In this document: piece after piece, positions 7,458 through 15,501 of the stretch | How the letters are laid out: the number at the start of each line of letters is the position of its first letter | Position numbering within the stretch: the first letter of the stretch is position 1 | Assembly (NCBI RefSeq): GCF_000733855.1 | Contig: NZ_JPOJ01000001.1 | Location: 1,488,001 to 1,552,000, forward strand | Reading direction: 5' to 3' | DNA from: Methylomicrobium agile | GTDB taxonomy: Bacteria > Pseudomonadota > Gammaproteobacteria > Methylococcales > Methylomonadaceae | Length of the DNA: 64,000 bases | Notes under the pieces: generated by a model | What the model was told of the DNA's origin: nothing | The model's database searches: none | What the model saw: the letters and a program-made list of their open reading frames with translations, nothing else | Program-made: the position numbers and the translations under genes

Positions 7458-9092
7458 ATGAATTTGCTCGCTGAACTCGATCAACTCAACCTGGAACCGG
7501 CCGCTAAAGCCCAAGTCGCGGCAATGCTTCAGACGCTTGTCGAGCAAGCGGCGCAGGATGCTCAAACCATTGCGAATCAGCAGCAACTCCTGCAAACGAA
7601 GGACGCCAGCCTGCAAGCCAAAGAGGTCAAAATCGCCGCGCTGACGCACGAGTTGGCCTATTACAAGCGCATCCGTTTCAGTACCAAGAGCGAAGCCTTG
7701 GCTCCGCTGCAGCGGGATGTCTTCGAGGAAACCTGGAACACGGATATTTCGGCGATTGAAGCCGAAGTCGAGCAACTGCAGGATGACAGCCCTTGTGCAA
7801 CGGTGGCTCGTCCGAAACGCCTGCGTGCCGGTCGTCAGCTGTTGCCCGCTCACTTGCCCCGCGTCGAGCACCGGCATGAACCCGAGTCCTGCACCTGCGG
7901 GCACTGCGGCCGGGACTTGGTCAAGATCGGCGAGGATGTGACCGAGCAACTGGACGTCGAGCCGGCCAAGTTCTTCGTGCATCGGCACATCCGCCCGCAA
8001 TATGCCTGCCGGCGCTGTGAAACCGTGACCGCGGCGCCGATTCCGCCGGCGGTGATCGATGGCGGCATGGCGGCGGTCGGTTTGTTGAGTTGGGTGATGA
8101 TCAGTAAATTTCTGGATCACCTGCCGCTGTACCGGTTGGAACAGATCGCTGCCCGCGACGGCGTAACCTTGTCCCGCTCCACCCTGGCCGACTGGGTCGG
8201 ACGCCTCGGCGTCGCCTTAGAGCCTTTGGCAGACCGTCTGGCCTGGCACCTCTTGCAACGCGATTGCCTGCATGCGGATGAGACGCCGGTGCCGCAATTG
8301 GATCCCGGCAACGGCAAAACGAAAAAGGCCTATTTGTGGGCGTATCGCAGCAACGACTTGCAGCCGGGACCGAAGATCCTCGTCTTCGACTATCAAGCCG
8401 GCCGCAGCGGCCGGCATGCGCAGCAGTTTCTGCAAGACTGGCAAGGCCACCTCGTCGTCGACGACTATGCCGGCTACAAAGCCCTGTTTGCGGCCGCCCG
8501 CGCGCATCCCGAGGATCAACGCCTGCTTGAACCGTGCATCGAGCTCGCCTGTTGGGCGCATGCACGGCGGAAATTCTTCGACTTGTTCCAGGCCAGCCAG
8601 AGCCCGATCGCGCACGAAGCCTTGAACCGCATCGCGGTGCTGTATGCGATTGAAGCCGAAGGGAGTGACCTAACGCCCGATGGGCGCCAAGCCCTGCGTG
8701 TCGAAAAAACGCTGCCGACCTTGGCAGCCTTCCACGACTGGCTTCAGCAAACCCGTTTGCGCACCGCGCCCGGCAGTGCCACCGCCAAAGCGATCGACTA
8801 CAGTTTGAAGCGATGGGCTGCGCTCACGCGCTACGCCGAGACTGGTGATCTGCCGATCGACAATAACCCGATCGAAAACAGCATTCGTCCGATTGCATTG
8901 GGCAAAAAAAACTGGTTGTTCGTAGGCTCCGAACGCGCCGGCCAGCGTGCCGCCATCATTCAAACCTTGCTCGGCACCGCCAAGCTCAACGGGTTCGATC
9001 CAGCGGTATGGCTAAAAGAAACCCTGGAAAAGCTCCCAACTTGGCCCAACAGTCGCATCGACGAGCTTCTGCCTCTTCGCTTCGCGGATTAA
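7458..9092 (+). CDS. tnpC: IS66-family transposase TnpC
   Basis: A 544-residue full-length transposase. Residues 1-90 form the N-terminal coiled-coil/leucine-zipper region. A zinc-binding domain follows (CTCGHCGRDL near 141 and CRRCET near 184), then the DDE core: LHADETPVPQLD (first Asp), HLVVDDYAGYKAL (second Asp), and NNPIENSIRPIALGKKNW carrying the catalytic Glu. The C-terminal IS66 segment ending LLPLRFAD is present. No frameshift or stop is visible, so the enzyme should be functional. Confidence 0.97.
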   Translation: MNLLAELDQLNLEPAAKAQVAAMLQTLVEQAAQDAQTIANQQQLLQTKDASLQAKEVKIAALTHELAYYKRIRFSTKSEALAPLQRDVFEETWNTDISAIEAEVEQLQDDSPCATVARPKRLRAGRQLLPAHLPRVEHRHEPESCTCGHCGRDLVKIGEDVTEQLDVEPAKFFVHRHIRPQYACRRCETVTAAPIPPAVIDGGMAAVGLLSWVMISKFLDHLPLYRLEQIAARDGVTLSRSTLADWVGRLGVALEPLADRLAWHLLQRDCLHADETPVPQLDPGNGKTKKAYLWAYRSNDLQPGPKILVFDYQAGRSGRHAQQFLQDWQGHLVVDDYAGYKALFAAARAHPEDQRLLEPCIELACWAHARRKFFDLFQASQSPIAHEALNRIAVLYAIEAEGSDLTPDGRQALRVEKTLPTLAAFHDWLQQTRLRTAPGSATAKAIDYSLKRWAALTRYAETGDLPIDNNPIENSIRPIALGKKNWLFVGSERAGQRAAIIQTLLGTAKLNGFDPAVWLKETLEKLPTWPNSRIDELLPLRFAD

Positions 9093-9138
9093 ATCATAAC
9101 GTTTTAGTCCTGGCTATGTGGTTCCGCTGGCCGCTTAC

Positions 9139-9146
9139 CTTTTTCG
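9139..9146. repeat. Right target-site duplication of IS66 (CTTTTTCG)
   Basis: Exact copy of 6672-6679, immediately outside the right inverted repeat. One of the two copies belonged to the interrupted minus-strand gene before insertion. Confidence 0.95.
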
Positions 9147-9577
9147 TGGCTGCCTTTCAGCTCGATCGCATAGCCGGCGGCTAACGCGCGATTTTTGACA
9201 TCAACCAGATTCGCGATCAAATAAGAGAACAAAAAGCTGGGCTTGCTGTGCCGGCCGACAACCACCCAATCGGCGCCGGCCTGCTCGCCGAGCCTGGCGG
9301 CAAGCTCGGGAAAACGGAACAGATAACCCAAACCCGCATCGGCGGCCGCCTGGTCTTCGGCATCGACCCGAACCATTTCGTAATCGCCCGTCCGCTTCAG
9401 CGCCTGTTCCAGCAAAGGCCGGAAGGAGGCGGTACGCCGCCGCTCTTCGGGAGTATAGGGCAAAGAGGTCAGATCGTTCAGTTCGAAATCCAAAACGGCG
9501 ATCCGTTCCGCAGCCTGTGCCGTATAACCGGCGAGCAGCTTAAAAACCAACACTACGAATATTGTCGAGCGATACAT
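9139..9577 (-). pseudogene. DUF3280/DUF2380-like secreted protein, interrupted by IS66
   Basis: The minus-strand frame starts at 9577 with a signal peptide (YRSTIFVVLVFKLLAGYTAQA), then AERIAVLDFELNDLTSLP and TPEERRRTASFRPLLEQALK, the pattern of the small secreted DUF3280/DUF2380 proteins often annotated in methylotrophs. At GSHEK it runs into the IS66 end and continues as element-encoded residues to a stop at 9104. Removing the IS rebuilds a 165-residue protein ending IHDSIKK, with the missing tail at 6613-6679. The molecular function is unknown. The signal peptide and most of the fold are intact, so a slightly altered protein may still be exported. Confidence 0.88.
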
Positions 9578-9600
9578 GCGATTTCTCCCAAAACCCGCTA

Positions 9601-10032
9601 TTACTGCATTCGACGGCTGTGCAAATCGATAAAGTCCTGCATGCTCAAAGTAGCCACCCCATTCAGGTCATCGTCCAGAATCTCATAGAGCACGCCATCG
9701 CTGCCGCGAATGCTAAAAAAGACGATCGCGTCTTCGTCGCCGCCGCCTTCCCGGTGCGGCTCGTCGCTGGCAGGACTGACGGTATAGCGGCCGACCGGCC
9801 TGATTTCCTTCAGGCTTCCGTCGGCCTCGTACAGGCGGTGTTCGCCCTGAATCACCAGCATGTGGTTCAACACCTTATGCCGGTGCAGAACGATCTGCGC
9901 CTGCGCGGCGAATTTGAAGAGTACATCGATAATCCTGTTCTGCCGGTCGATGTCCAGGATCGCATACTGCAAATGCGCGATATTTTCCAGGGTTTGCCAT
10001 GCAATGGCGCGGTCGAAAAGAAGCGGGTTCAT
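9601..10032 (-). CDS. Cupin-like protein
   Basis: A 143-residue protein with a single cupin-like barrel: FAAQAQIVLHRHKVLNHMLVIQGEHRLYEADG carries the H-x-H and the second strand, followed by RPVGRYTVSPASDEPHREGGGDED and FFSIRG. A metal site (HRH plus the later His) is plausible. The start at 10032 is preferred to the longer frame because AAGGA lies just upstream on the minus strand and the cupin begins right after it. It lies 23 bases upstream of the interrupted DUF3280-like gene and is divergent from the histidine kinase, so it may share their regulation. Function inferred only at family level. Confidence 0.7.
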   Translation of the reverse strand: MNPLLFDRAIAWQTLENIAHLQYAILDIDRQNRIIDVLFKFAAQAQIVLHRHKVLNHMLVIQGEHRLYEADGSLKEIRPVGRYTVSPASDEPHREGGGDEDAIVFFSIRGSDGVLYEILDDDLNGVATLSMQDFIDLHSRRMQ

Positions 10033-10132
10033 GCGGTTTTTCCTTAGGGTCAGTGTGTAGAATCGCACGGGAGAACGGCTCCCTGCACTCGCCCTTACTC
10101 GTGAGGCATTCGGGGCAGGCCTCAGTCTATGA

Positions 10133-10208
10133 CAAAAAAAATCCGCCGTAAGCCGAAATCCGCCCGGAAAGCACGGGCAATTTGCCTGCTTTCGTTCCGG
10201 CGGCTTTT
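10133..10208. repeat. Large imperfect hairpin in the divergent cupin/kinase promoter region
   Basis: A run of eight A followed by TCCGCCG (10142-10148) faces CGGCGGCTTTT (10198-10208), enclosing a smaller imperfect stem around GAAAGC and GCTTTC. The structure looks like a bidirectional terminator but lies between two divergent genes, so it could instead be a regulatory or attenuating structure. Confidence 0.35.
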
Positions 10209-10270
10209 CACCGCGCCGGCCGTCACCTAAAATGCAGCCATCTTCGGACAAAAGGCCGGCAGGCTTGCCC

Positions 10271-11683
10271 ATGAATCTACAAAGCCATTTGCTGTTCCGT
10301 ATCGCGGCCGTCGCGCTGGCATGCCTCCTGGCCGACTCCGTCTACGTGCTGCAGAAAAGCCATCGGCAAACCCTGCAGACGATTCAGACCACCGCCGAAT
10401 CGCTGGGCAGACAGTTGGAATTTCAGTTGTTGCGCATCGATGCCGGCTTCGGCCAACCCCGGACGTTTCCGGACTTCTCGCTCTGGAAAGAGACTGCCGG
10501 CGTTCCCGGCTTGTGTATCCGTTTCGAACCCGCAGACAATACCGCCGTTAAAAGTTTGTGCAACGGCGCGAAACTGTCCCCGCACGGCTCGCCGGAGAGC
10601 TTCGCCAGCCTGTACCGGGCGTTGTTCGCTCCCGGCCTCGAGATAGCGCGGCCGGTAGCCTTCAAGGGCCGCATCCAGGGCACGCTGGCCGTATCGTCCA
10701 GCGCCGAAATGGACATTGCGCAGGCCTGGAGCGATGTCAGGAATCTGCTGGGACTTTCCGCGCTGACCATCCTGGCCGTCTGCCTGCCCGTTTACCTGAG
10801 CGTCAATCGGGCATTGCGGCCGGCCGGCGTCATCGTCGCCGGATTGGAAACCCTGAGGGAGGGCAACTTGGCTCATCGCCTGCCCATGTTCGAACCGAGA
10901 GAATGGGCGCAGACCGCCGCCGCGATCAACCAGCTGGCGGCCGCTCAACAGCAGTTGCTAGCGGAGCGCCAAAAGCTCGCCGTCCAGCTGATCGATCTAC
11001 AGGAACAAGAACGCCGCGACTTGGCCCGCGAACTGCACGACGAATTCGGCCAATGCCTGGCCGCGATCAACGCGGTCGCCGCCTCGATCATCCATACGGC
11101 GGAGCGGGAATGTCCGGAACTGATCGAAGAAGCCACCCGCATCGTCCGGATCAGCGAACACATGATGACTCATGTGCGCAGCCTGCTCGGAAGCCTCAGG
11201 CCCGCCGAGTTCGACGAACTGGGGCTTGCCGCCAGCCTGAACAGTATGATAGCGGGATGGAACAAACATGGCGCCGGCAAAATCCGTTACGAATCGAACA
11301 TCAGCGGCGACTGCGGGACCTTGCCGGAGCCGCAGGCGATCGCGCTGTTCCGGATCGCCCAGGAATGCCTGACCAATAGCGCGAAACATTCGGCGGCCAA
11401 TCATGTGGAAGTTACGCTGACGGTGGCCGAAGAGCGGGCGACTTTAACCGTCCGCGACGACGGCATCGCCGACACGCTGCCTTTTCCGGAAGGCCCCGGC
11501 ATCGGCCTGCTCGGAATTCGCGAACGGGTCGCCGCCTTGCAGGGACAACTGACGCTGTCCATCGCCGAACCTCATGGATTGAAGATTGAAGTCGTATTGC
11601 CGATGCCCAGGGCGGCCGAGCCAAGCTGCGCGGCAATGGCAGCGAGCGCGGCTGGCTCCTTTTCGCCTTGGCGGGAAAGCTGA
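10271..11683 (+). CDS. Sensor histidine kinase, NarL/UhpB class (HisKA_3)
   Basis: A 470-residue membrane kinase. TM1 is at about 8-25, a periplasmic sensor region follows to about 160 with two Cys (LCIRF and SLCNGA), and TM2 is at about 165-185. A HAMP-like linker (LRPAGVIVAGLETLREGNLAHRL) leads to the HisKA_3 dimerisation helix with the phospho-acceptor His in ERRDLARELHDEFGQ. The ATPase domain follows, with AQECLTNSAKHS (N box) and DDGI and GIGLLGIRERV (G boxes). The LuxR-type regulator at 12743 is the obvious partner. In methanotrophs a kinase of this class (MxaY) controls methanol dehydrogenase choice; identity with it is not shown here. Confidence 0.9.
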   Translation: MNLQSHLLFRIAAVALACLLADSVYVLQKSHRQTLQTIQTTAESLGRQLEFQLLRIDAGFGQPRTFPDFSLWKETAGVPGLCIRFEPADNTAVKSLCNGAKLSPHGSPESFASLYRALFAPGLEIARPVAFKGRIQGTLAVSSSAEMDIAQAWSDVRNLLGLSALTILAVCLPVYLSVNRALRPAGVIVAGLETLREGNLAHRLPMFEPREWAQTAAAINQLAAAQQQLLAERQKLAVQLIDLQEQERRDLARELHDEFGQCLAAINAVAASIIHTAERECPELIEEATRIVRISEHMMTHVRSLLGSLRPAEFDELGLAASLNSMIAGWNKHGAGKIRYESNISGDCGTLPEPQAIALFRIAQECLTNSAKHSAANHVEVTLTVAEERATLTVRDDGIADTLPFPEGPGIGLLGIRERVAALQGQLTLSIAEPHGLKIEVVLPMPRAAEPSCAAMAASAAGSFSPWRES

Positions 11684-11714
11684 AAGGGAATAAGGATTGC
11701 GTCAAAAACAACTA

Positions 11715-11788
11715 CCCCCTTTCAAAAAGGGGGATCGAGGGGGATTTGTCGGATCAATCTCCCCCTCCTCTCTTTTTCAAAGAGGGGA
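11715..11788. repeat. Cluster of three hairpins (CCCCCTTT/AAAGGGGG type)
   Basis: Between the kinase and the IS5 element lie three small inverted repeats: CCCCCTTT 11715-11722 with AAAGGGGG 11726-11733, GAGGGGG 11737-11743 with CCCCCTC 11761-11767, and CTCTTT 11770-11775 with AAAGAG 11779-11784. This is a widespread kind of intergenic palindromic repeat. It could terminate kinase transcription or simply be a repeat element. Confidence 0.6.
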
Positions 11789-11848
11789 GTGAATCATCCG
11801 CTTTTCAAAATAATCAACATTCGGGAAGTTATTTCCTACCGGACCCTA

Positions 11849-12700
11849 GATAGTGTCGTCACAAGATAAGTCTTTGTCAGGTATAATACGGAGATTGTCG
11901 TTGCTGATGAGATTAAAGAGCCATGTCCCAACCTGCCCACCGCCGCCATGACATTTCCGATACGGTTTGGAGCTTACTGGAACCCCATCTGCCCGGCCGT
12001 GCCGGGGCCTGGGGCGGAAAAGCGCGAGACAACCGCTTGTTTATCAATGCGGTCTTCTGGATTTTGCGTACCGGTGCGCCATGGCGCGACCTGCCACCTG
12101 ACTATGGCGATTGGAAGAACACCCATCGCCGGTTTTGCCGTTGGCGAGATCACGGCGTCTGGGAAGCCCTGTTGGAACAGTTGGTCACCGAACCCGACTA
12201 TGAATGGTTGATGATTGATGCCAGCCACATCAAAGTCCATCCGCATGCGACCGGCGCGCAAGGCGGCAATCAGGGCATGGCGGTCACAAAAGGGGGCTCA
12301 ACAGTAAGATACATCTGGCCGTGGATGCGCATGGTATGCCGGTCAGAATCCTTATTACAGCAGGTACCACAGCAGATTGTTCGCAGGCTTCAGCCTTGAT
12401 CGAAGGCGTGGATGCTCAGTACTTATTGGCGGACAAAGGCTACGATAGCGATGCTATCGTAGCCCAAGCCGAAGCAAATCAGATGACGGTGGTCATTCCG
12501 CCACGCCGCAATCGAAAACAACCCCGCGACTACGATCGCGACCTGTACAAACTGCGGCATTTAGTAGAAAACGCGTTCTTGCACCTCAAGCGCTGGCGAG
12601 GTATTGCCACACGCTATGCCAAGAACACCGCATCGTTCCTGGCCGCTGTGCAGATCCGGTGCATCGCCCTGTGGACAGCTATCTTATGACGACACTATCT
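11849..12700 (+). mobile_element. IS5-family (IS427-like) insertion sequence
   Basis: An 852-bp element with near-perfect terminal inverted repeats: GATAGTGTCGTCACAAGATA at the left and the complement of GATAGTGTCGTCATAAGATA at the right, one mismatch in 20. A TA dinucleotide stands on both sides (11847-11848 and 12701-12702). It carries one transposase split over two overlapping frames. It lies between the histidine kinase and the response regulator and does not break either gene. Confidence 0.93.
11923..12689 (+). CDS. IS5/IS427-type transposase, two frames joined by -1 shift
   Basis: The first frame (11923-12399) encodes the N-terminal domain (ISDTVWSLLEPHLPGR, FWILRTGAPWRDLP) and the first catalytic Asp in WLMIDASHIK. 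The second frame (12321-12689) carries LADKGYDSD and the Glu in LVENAFLHLKRWRG. Near 12289-12299 an A4G5 run would allow a -1 shift giving TKGGLNSKIHLAVDAHG, the usual family sequence. Two-frame transposases expressed by frameshifting are normal in the IS427 group, so this is probably functional rather than a mutation. The shift itself is inferred. Confidence 0.88.
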
Positions 12701-12742
12701 AAGCTTTTAACTCAACAAAATGACGGAGGAGGCCGGAAATCG

Positions 12743-13411
12743 ATGATCAACATCCTGCTGGTAGACGACCATGCGATCGTCCGCGAGGGCTACCGCGCGC
12801 TGTTGGCCAAGCAAACCGGCCTGCAGGTGATCGCGGAAGCGGCGGACGGCGCGGAGGCCTATCTCCGCTTCAAGGAATGCAAGCCGGACCTGATGGTGAC
12901 CGACCTGTCGCTGCCGGGCATCGGCGGCCTGGCATTGATCGGGCGGGTCAGGCAGCGCTGTCCGGACGCCAAAATCCTGGTGTTCAGCATGCATCAGAAC
13001 CCGAGCTTCGCGGTCCAGGCCAGCCGCGCCGGCGCCCTGGGCTACGTCACCAAAAGCAGCCCGCCGGACGTGCTGCTGCGCGCGATCTTCGAGGTCCATG
13101 CGGGCCGCCATGCGTTGAGCCCGGATATCGCCCAAGCGCTGGCGCTGGAAAAACTCGGCAGCGAGCGGATGGCGCTGGAGGCGCTCACGGTGCGGGAGTT
13201 CGAAATTCTGCGCCTTTTGGTCGAAGGCCGGCCGATCGAGGCGATTGCGCAGACGCTCAACATCAGCCAGAAAACGGTCTGCAACAGCCATTACCTGATC
13301 AAACGCAAACTCGGCGCGGCCAGCGACATCGAGCTGACGCGGCTGGCGATCCGGCTGAACGTGATCGATCTGCTGGAGTTGACGGACGCGGGGAAAGCCG
13401 AAAGTCAATAG
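12743..13411 (+). CDS. LuxR/NarL-type response regulator
   Basis: A 222-residue regulator. The receiver domain covers residues 1-120 with the acidic pair DDH near the start, the phospho-acceptor Asp in MVTDLSLPG, the conserved Ser in ILVFSMH, and Lys in YVTKSS. A LuxR-type helix-turn-helix fills about 150-210 (LTVREFEILRLLVEG, ISQKTVCNSHYLIKRKLG). The start at 12743 has GGAGGA about 12 bases upstream; the longer frame begins inside the IS. It is the likely partner of the kinase at 10271, now separated from it by the IS5 element, so co-transcription may be lost. The last 7 bases overlap the convergent hdeD-like gene. Confidence 0.92.
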   Translation: MINILLVDDHAIVREGYRALLAKQTGLQVIAEAADGAEAYLRFKECKPDLMVTDLSLPGIGGLALIGRVRQRCPDAKILVFSMHQNPSFAVQASRAGALGYVTKSSPPDVLLRAIFEVHAGRHALSPDIAQALALEKLGSERMALEALTVREFEILRLLVEGRPIEAIAQTLNISQKTVCNSHYLIKRKLGAASDIELTRLAIRLNVIDLLELTDAGKAESQ

Positions 13412-13986
13412 CTGACTTTATGATGCAGGCCGATTTTGGCCAACGCCGCGCCCAGGAAAAGCATATTGATGCCCAGGAACAGGCCCAGCAGCCATTGCGA
13501 AGTTTCGGGCCAGGCGATCACGACGATCAACGCAAAAGCCAATCCCGTAATGCCGTTGAACAAAATCATCCTCCAACTGGGTAAAGGGCGCATCCTGAAA
13601 GCCAAAGAAATTTTGGCAATGCCTTCCAGGGCAAAATACAACGTGATCAGCATCGTTAAGGTGAGTATCCCCGAGGCAGGCCGGACAATGAACAGATAGC
13701 CCAACACCGCCTGTAAAATACCGATAAACAGCCACAATCCGAAACCGGGCATTCCGGAAAACAGCAGAGCGCGGCTGATATGCACGATCCCGCCGAACAG
13801 AATCAGCCAGCCCAAAAAAATCACCACGGCCACGGAGAAAAACCGGGGGACGACTATGGCGCAAAATCCAAGCAGGATGAAAATTATCCCTTCCGCCAGG
13901 AACAGTTTCCAATGCCTGTGGAAATAGTGCTGCATTCGTTCCTGAATGAGCCGGATTTCAATATCGATGTGTTCTTTCGTATTCAT
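13405..13986 (-). CDS. HdeD-family membrane protein
   Basis: A 193-residue protein with six predicted membrane helices in three pairs, the HdeD (DUF308) pattern: WKLFLAEGIIFILLGFCAIVVP, VVIFLGWLILFGGIVHI, GFGLWLFIGILQAVLGYLFIV, ILTLTMLITLYFALEGI and a final pair near the C-terminus. HdeD is linked to acid resistance in enteric bacteria; the role here is unknown. The start at 13986 follows GGAG on the minus strand; a longer frame to 14094 has no supporting site. It is convergent with the response regulator. Confidence 0.82.
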   Translation of the reverse strand: MNTKEHIDIEIRLIQERMQHYFHRHWKLFLAEGIIFILLGFCAIVVPRFFSVAVVIFLGWLILFGGIVHISRALLFSGMPGFGLWLFIGILQAVLGYLFIVRPASGILTLTMLITLYFALEGIAKISLAFRMRPLPSWRMILFNGITGLAFALIVVIAWPETSQWLLGLFLGINMLFLGAALAKIGLHHKVSY

Positions 13987-14113
13987 GATCTTCTCCAACT
14001 GCAAGCCATAACGAATCCTCTGCGCGAACAAAGTTCGCGTATTTATCGATAGACCATGAATTCCGCGAGTCGTTTTGGATAGCGATGCGGGCAAAGAGCC
14101 TGCCGGCCGCCGT

Positions 14114-14241
14114 GTAGGTCGGGCACGCTTTTTGTGCCCGAACTTTTTCGATGCGGCAGTATGAGGTCACGGTTACGGATCATCGAACGGCCTCTTCGCC
14201 GCCCAAATGTCGGGCAACGGTGAAGCGGTTGCCCGACCTAC
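14114..14241. repeat. Inverted-repeat element, GTAGGTCGGGCA ends
   Basis: GTAGGTCGGGCA at 14114-14125 and TGCCCGACCTAC at 14230-14241 are perfect inverted copies 104 bases apart. Inside lies a tight hairpin (GGGCAC...GTGCCC) and GGGCAAC...GTTGCCC. It occupies much of the 393-base gap between the hdeD-like and pit genes. It belongs to the GTAGG...CCTAC-bounded elements also seen at 20931, 21025, 22531 and 29361. No coding function is visible; the rest of this gap shows nothing clear. Confidence 0.75.
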
Positions 14242-14379
14242 CAGGCTTGCCGACTGTCGGGAAGATTCGGCAAGGTAACCGCCCCGGTCGGCAAAAGTCC
14301 GGAGGCGGCAAACTTTGAATATCGGCCTGAAGCAGGCCGGATAATAATAAGGAAGGGATACCGGATGAGGAATTTAGGC

Positions 14380-15492
14380 CTACCGGAACAGCAACAGCAG
14401 GCTTACCATGCCCCAGGCCAGGCCGCCTGCGGCCGGAATCGTCAGAATCCAAGCCCAGACGATCCGCTCGATCACGGAATGTTTCAGTGCGTGAGGATTT
14501 TTCGCATAACCTACGCCCATGATCGCGGTAGAAATGCTGTGCGTGGTGGAAACCGGCATCCCGAAGTGGGCCGCCGTCAGCAAAATGGTCGCCGAGCTGG
14601 TTTCCGCAGCGAAACCGTTGATCGGGTGCAATTTGACCATTTTATGGCCCAGCGTCTTGATGATCCGCCAGCCGCCGATGGCGGTGCCCATCGCCATCAC
14701 CAGCGCGCAGGTCAATACGATCCAGGTATCGATATCCTTCTCGCCTCCGTCCGGCCGCAGGAATTCGGCCCAGGCCGGCAATTGGTCGAGAGTGCCCGCG
14801 CTGTTCGCGGTAAAAAGCGACAAGGCAATGATGCCCATGGTTTTCTGGGCGTCGTTCGTGCCGTGCGCAAACCCCATGTAGCCGGCCGAAACCAGCTGGG
14901 CTTTACCGAACGCGACATTGATCCATTTCGGACGGACGCTCCGCGCCAACGCCCCGCCCAGCGAATTCATCCCACTGATCACGGCCATCAATGCTCCCAT
15001 GATCACGATACCCAGCGAAAATCCGGCAATCGGCGAACTGACCATAGGAATCAAGACTTTCCAGAGCAGCCCCTTGTTCTCCGTCCAGACGTCCGCGGTT
15101 TTCGACCAGATCAGCACATCGAAATCATTGTGGCCCGCCGCCAGCGCCGCGCCGCACAAGCCGCCGATCAGCGCATGGCTGGAAGAGGACGGCAGTCCCA
15201 GCGCCCACGTGATCAGGTTCCAGATGATCGCGCCGACCAGCGCGCAGATCAACACTTCGGAGGAAATGGCCACCAGACTGGTATCGACCAGCCCCGAGGA
15301 AATGGTTTTGGCGACGGCGGTCCCGGACAAGGCGCCGAACAGATTCGTGGCGGCCGCAAGCACGACCGCCTGGGTCGGCGTCAGCACTTTGGTGGCCACA
15401 ACCGTGGCGATCGAGTTGGCGGTATCGTGGAATCCGTTGATAAATTCAAAGACAAGCGCTGCCAGGATGACAAGCAAAAGCAGAGTCAGCAT
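14380..15492 (-). CDS. pit: Inorganic phosphate transporter, Pit family
   Basis: A 370-residue membrane permease that takes up metal-phosphate by proton symport. Both PD001131-type signatures are visible: FINGFHDTANSIATVVATK near the N-terminus and GFAHGTNDAQKTMGI in the middle. SSSSHALIGGLCGA and VSTTHSISTAIMGVG are the paired inner repeats. About ten membrane helices are expected. The gene follows the DUF47 gene by 9 bases on the same strand, the standard Pit accessory pairing. The protein is shorter than E. coli PitA (about 500 residues) and closer to the short bacterial Pit type. Confidence 0.93.
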   Translation of the reverse strand: MLTLLLLVILAALVFEFINGFHDTANSIATVVATKVLTPTQAVVLAAATNLFGALSGTAVAKTISSGLVDTSLVAISSEVLICALVGAIIWNLITWALGLPSSSSHALIGGLCGAALAAGHNDFDVLIWSKTADVWTENKGLLWKVLIPMVSSPIAGFSLGIVIMGALMAVISGMNSLGGALARSVRPKWINVAFGKAQLVSAGYMGFAHGTNDAQKTMGIIALSLFTANSAGTLDQLPAWAEFLRPDGGEKDIDTWIVLTCALVMAMGTAIGGWRIIKTLGHKMVKLHPINGFAAETSSATILLTAAHFGMPVSTTHSISTAIMGVGYAKNPHALKHSVIERIVWAWILTIPAAGGLAWGMVSLLLLFR

Positions 15493-15501
15493 GGCGACCT
15501 T

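Larger units (their letters stand above)
6680..9138 (+). mobile_element. Complete IS66-family insertion sequence
   Basis: A 2,459-bp element with three genes in the standard IS66 order. The left end starts GTAAGCGTCCA at 6680 and the right end is its inverted partner ending CGCTTAC at 9138; the first 22 or so bases match imperfectly on both sides (GTAAGCG, CCA, CCAC, TA shared). A perfect 8-bp duplication flanks it. All three reading frames are open, so it may be active and was probably inserted fairly recently, since the interrupted gene can be rejoined without any loss. Confidence 0.95.
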
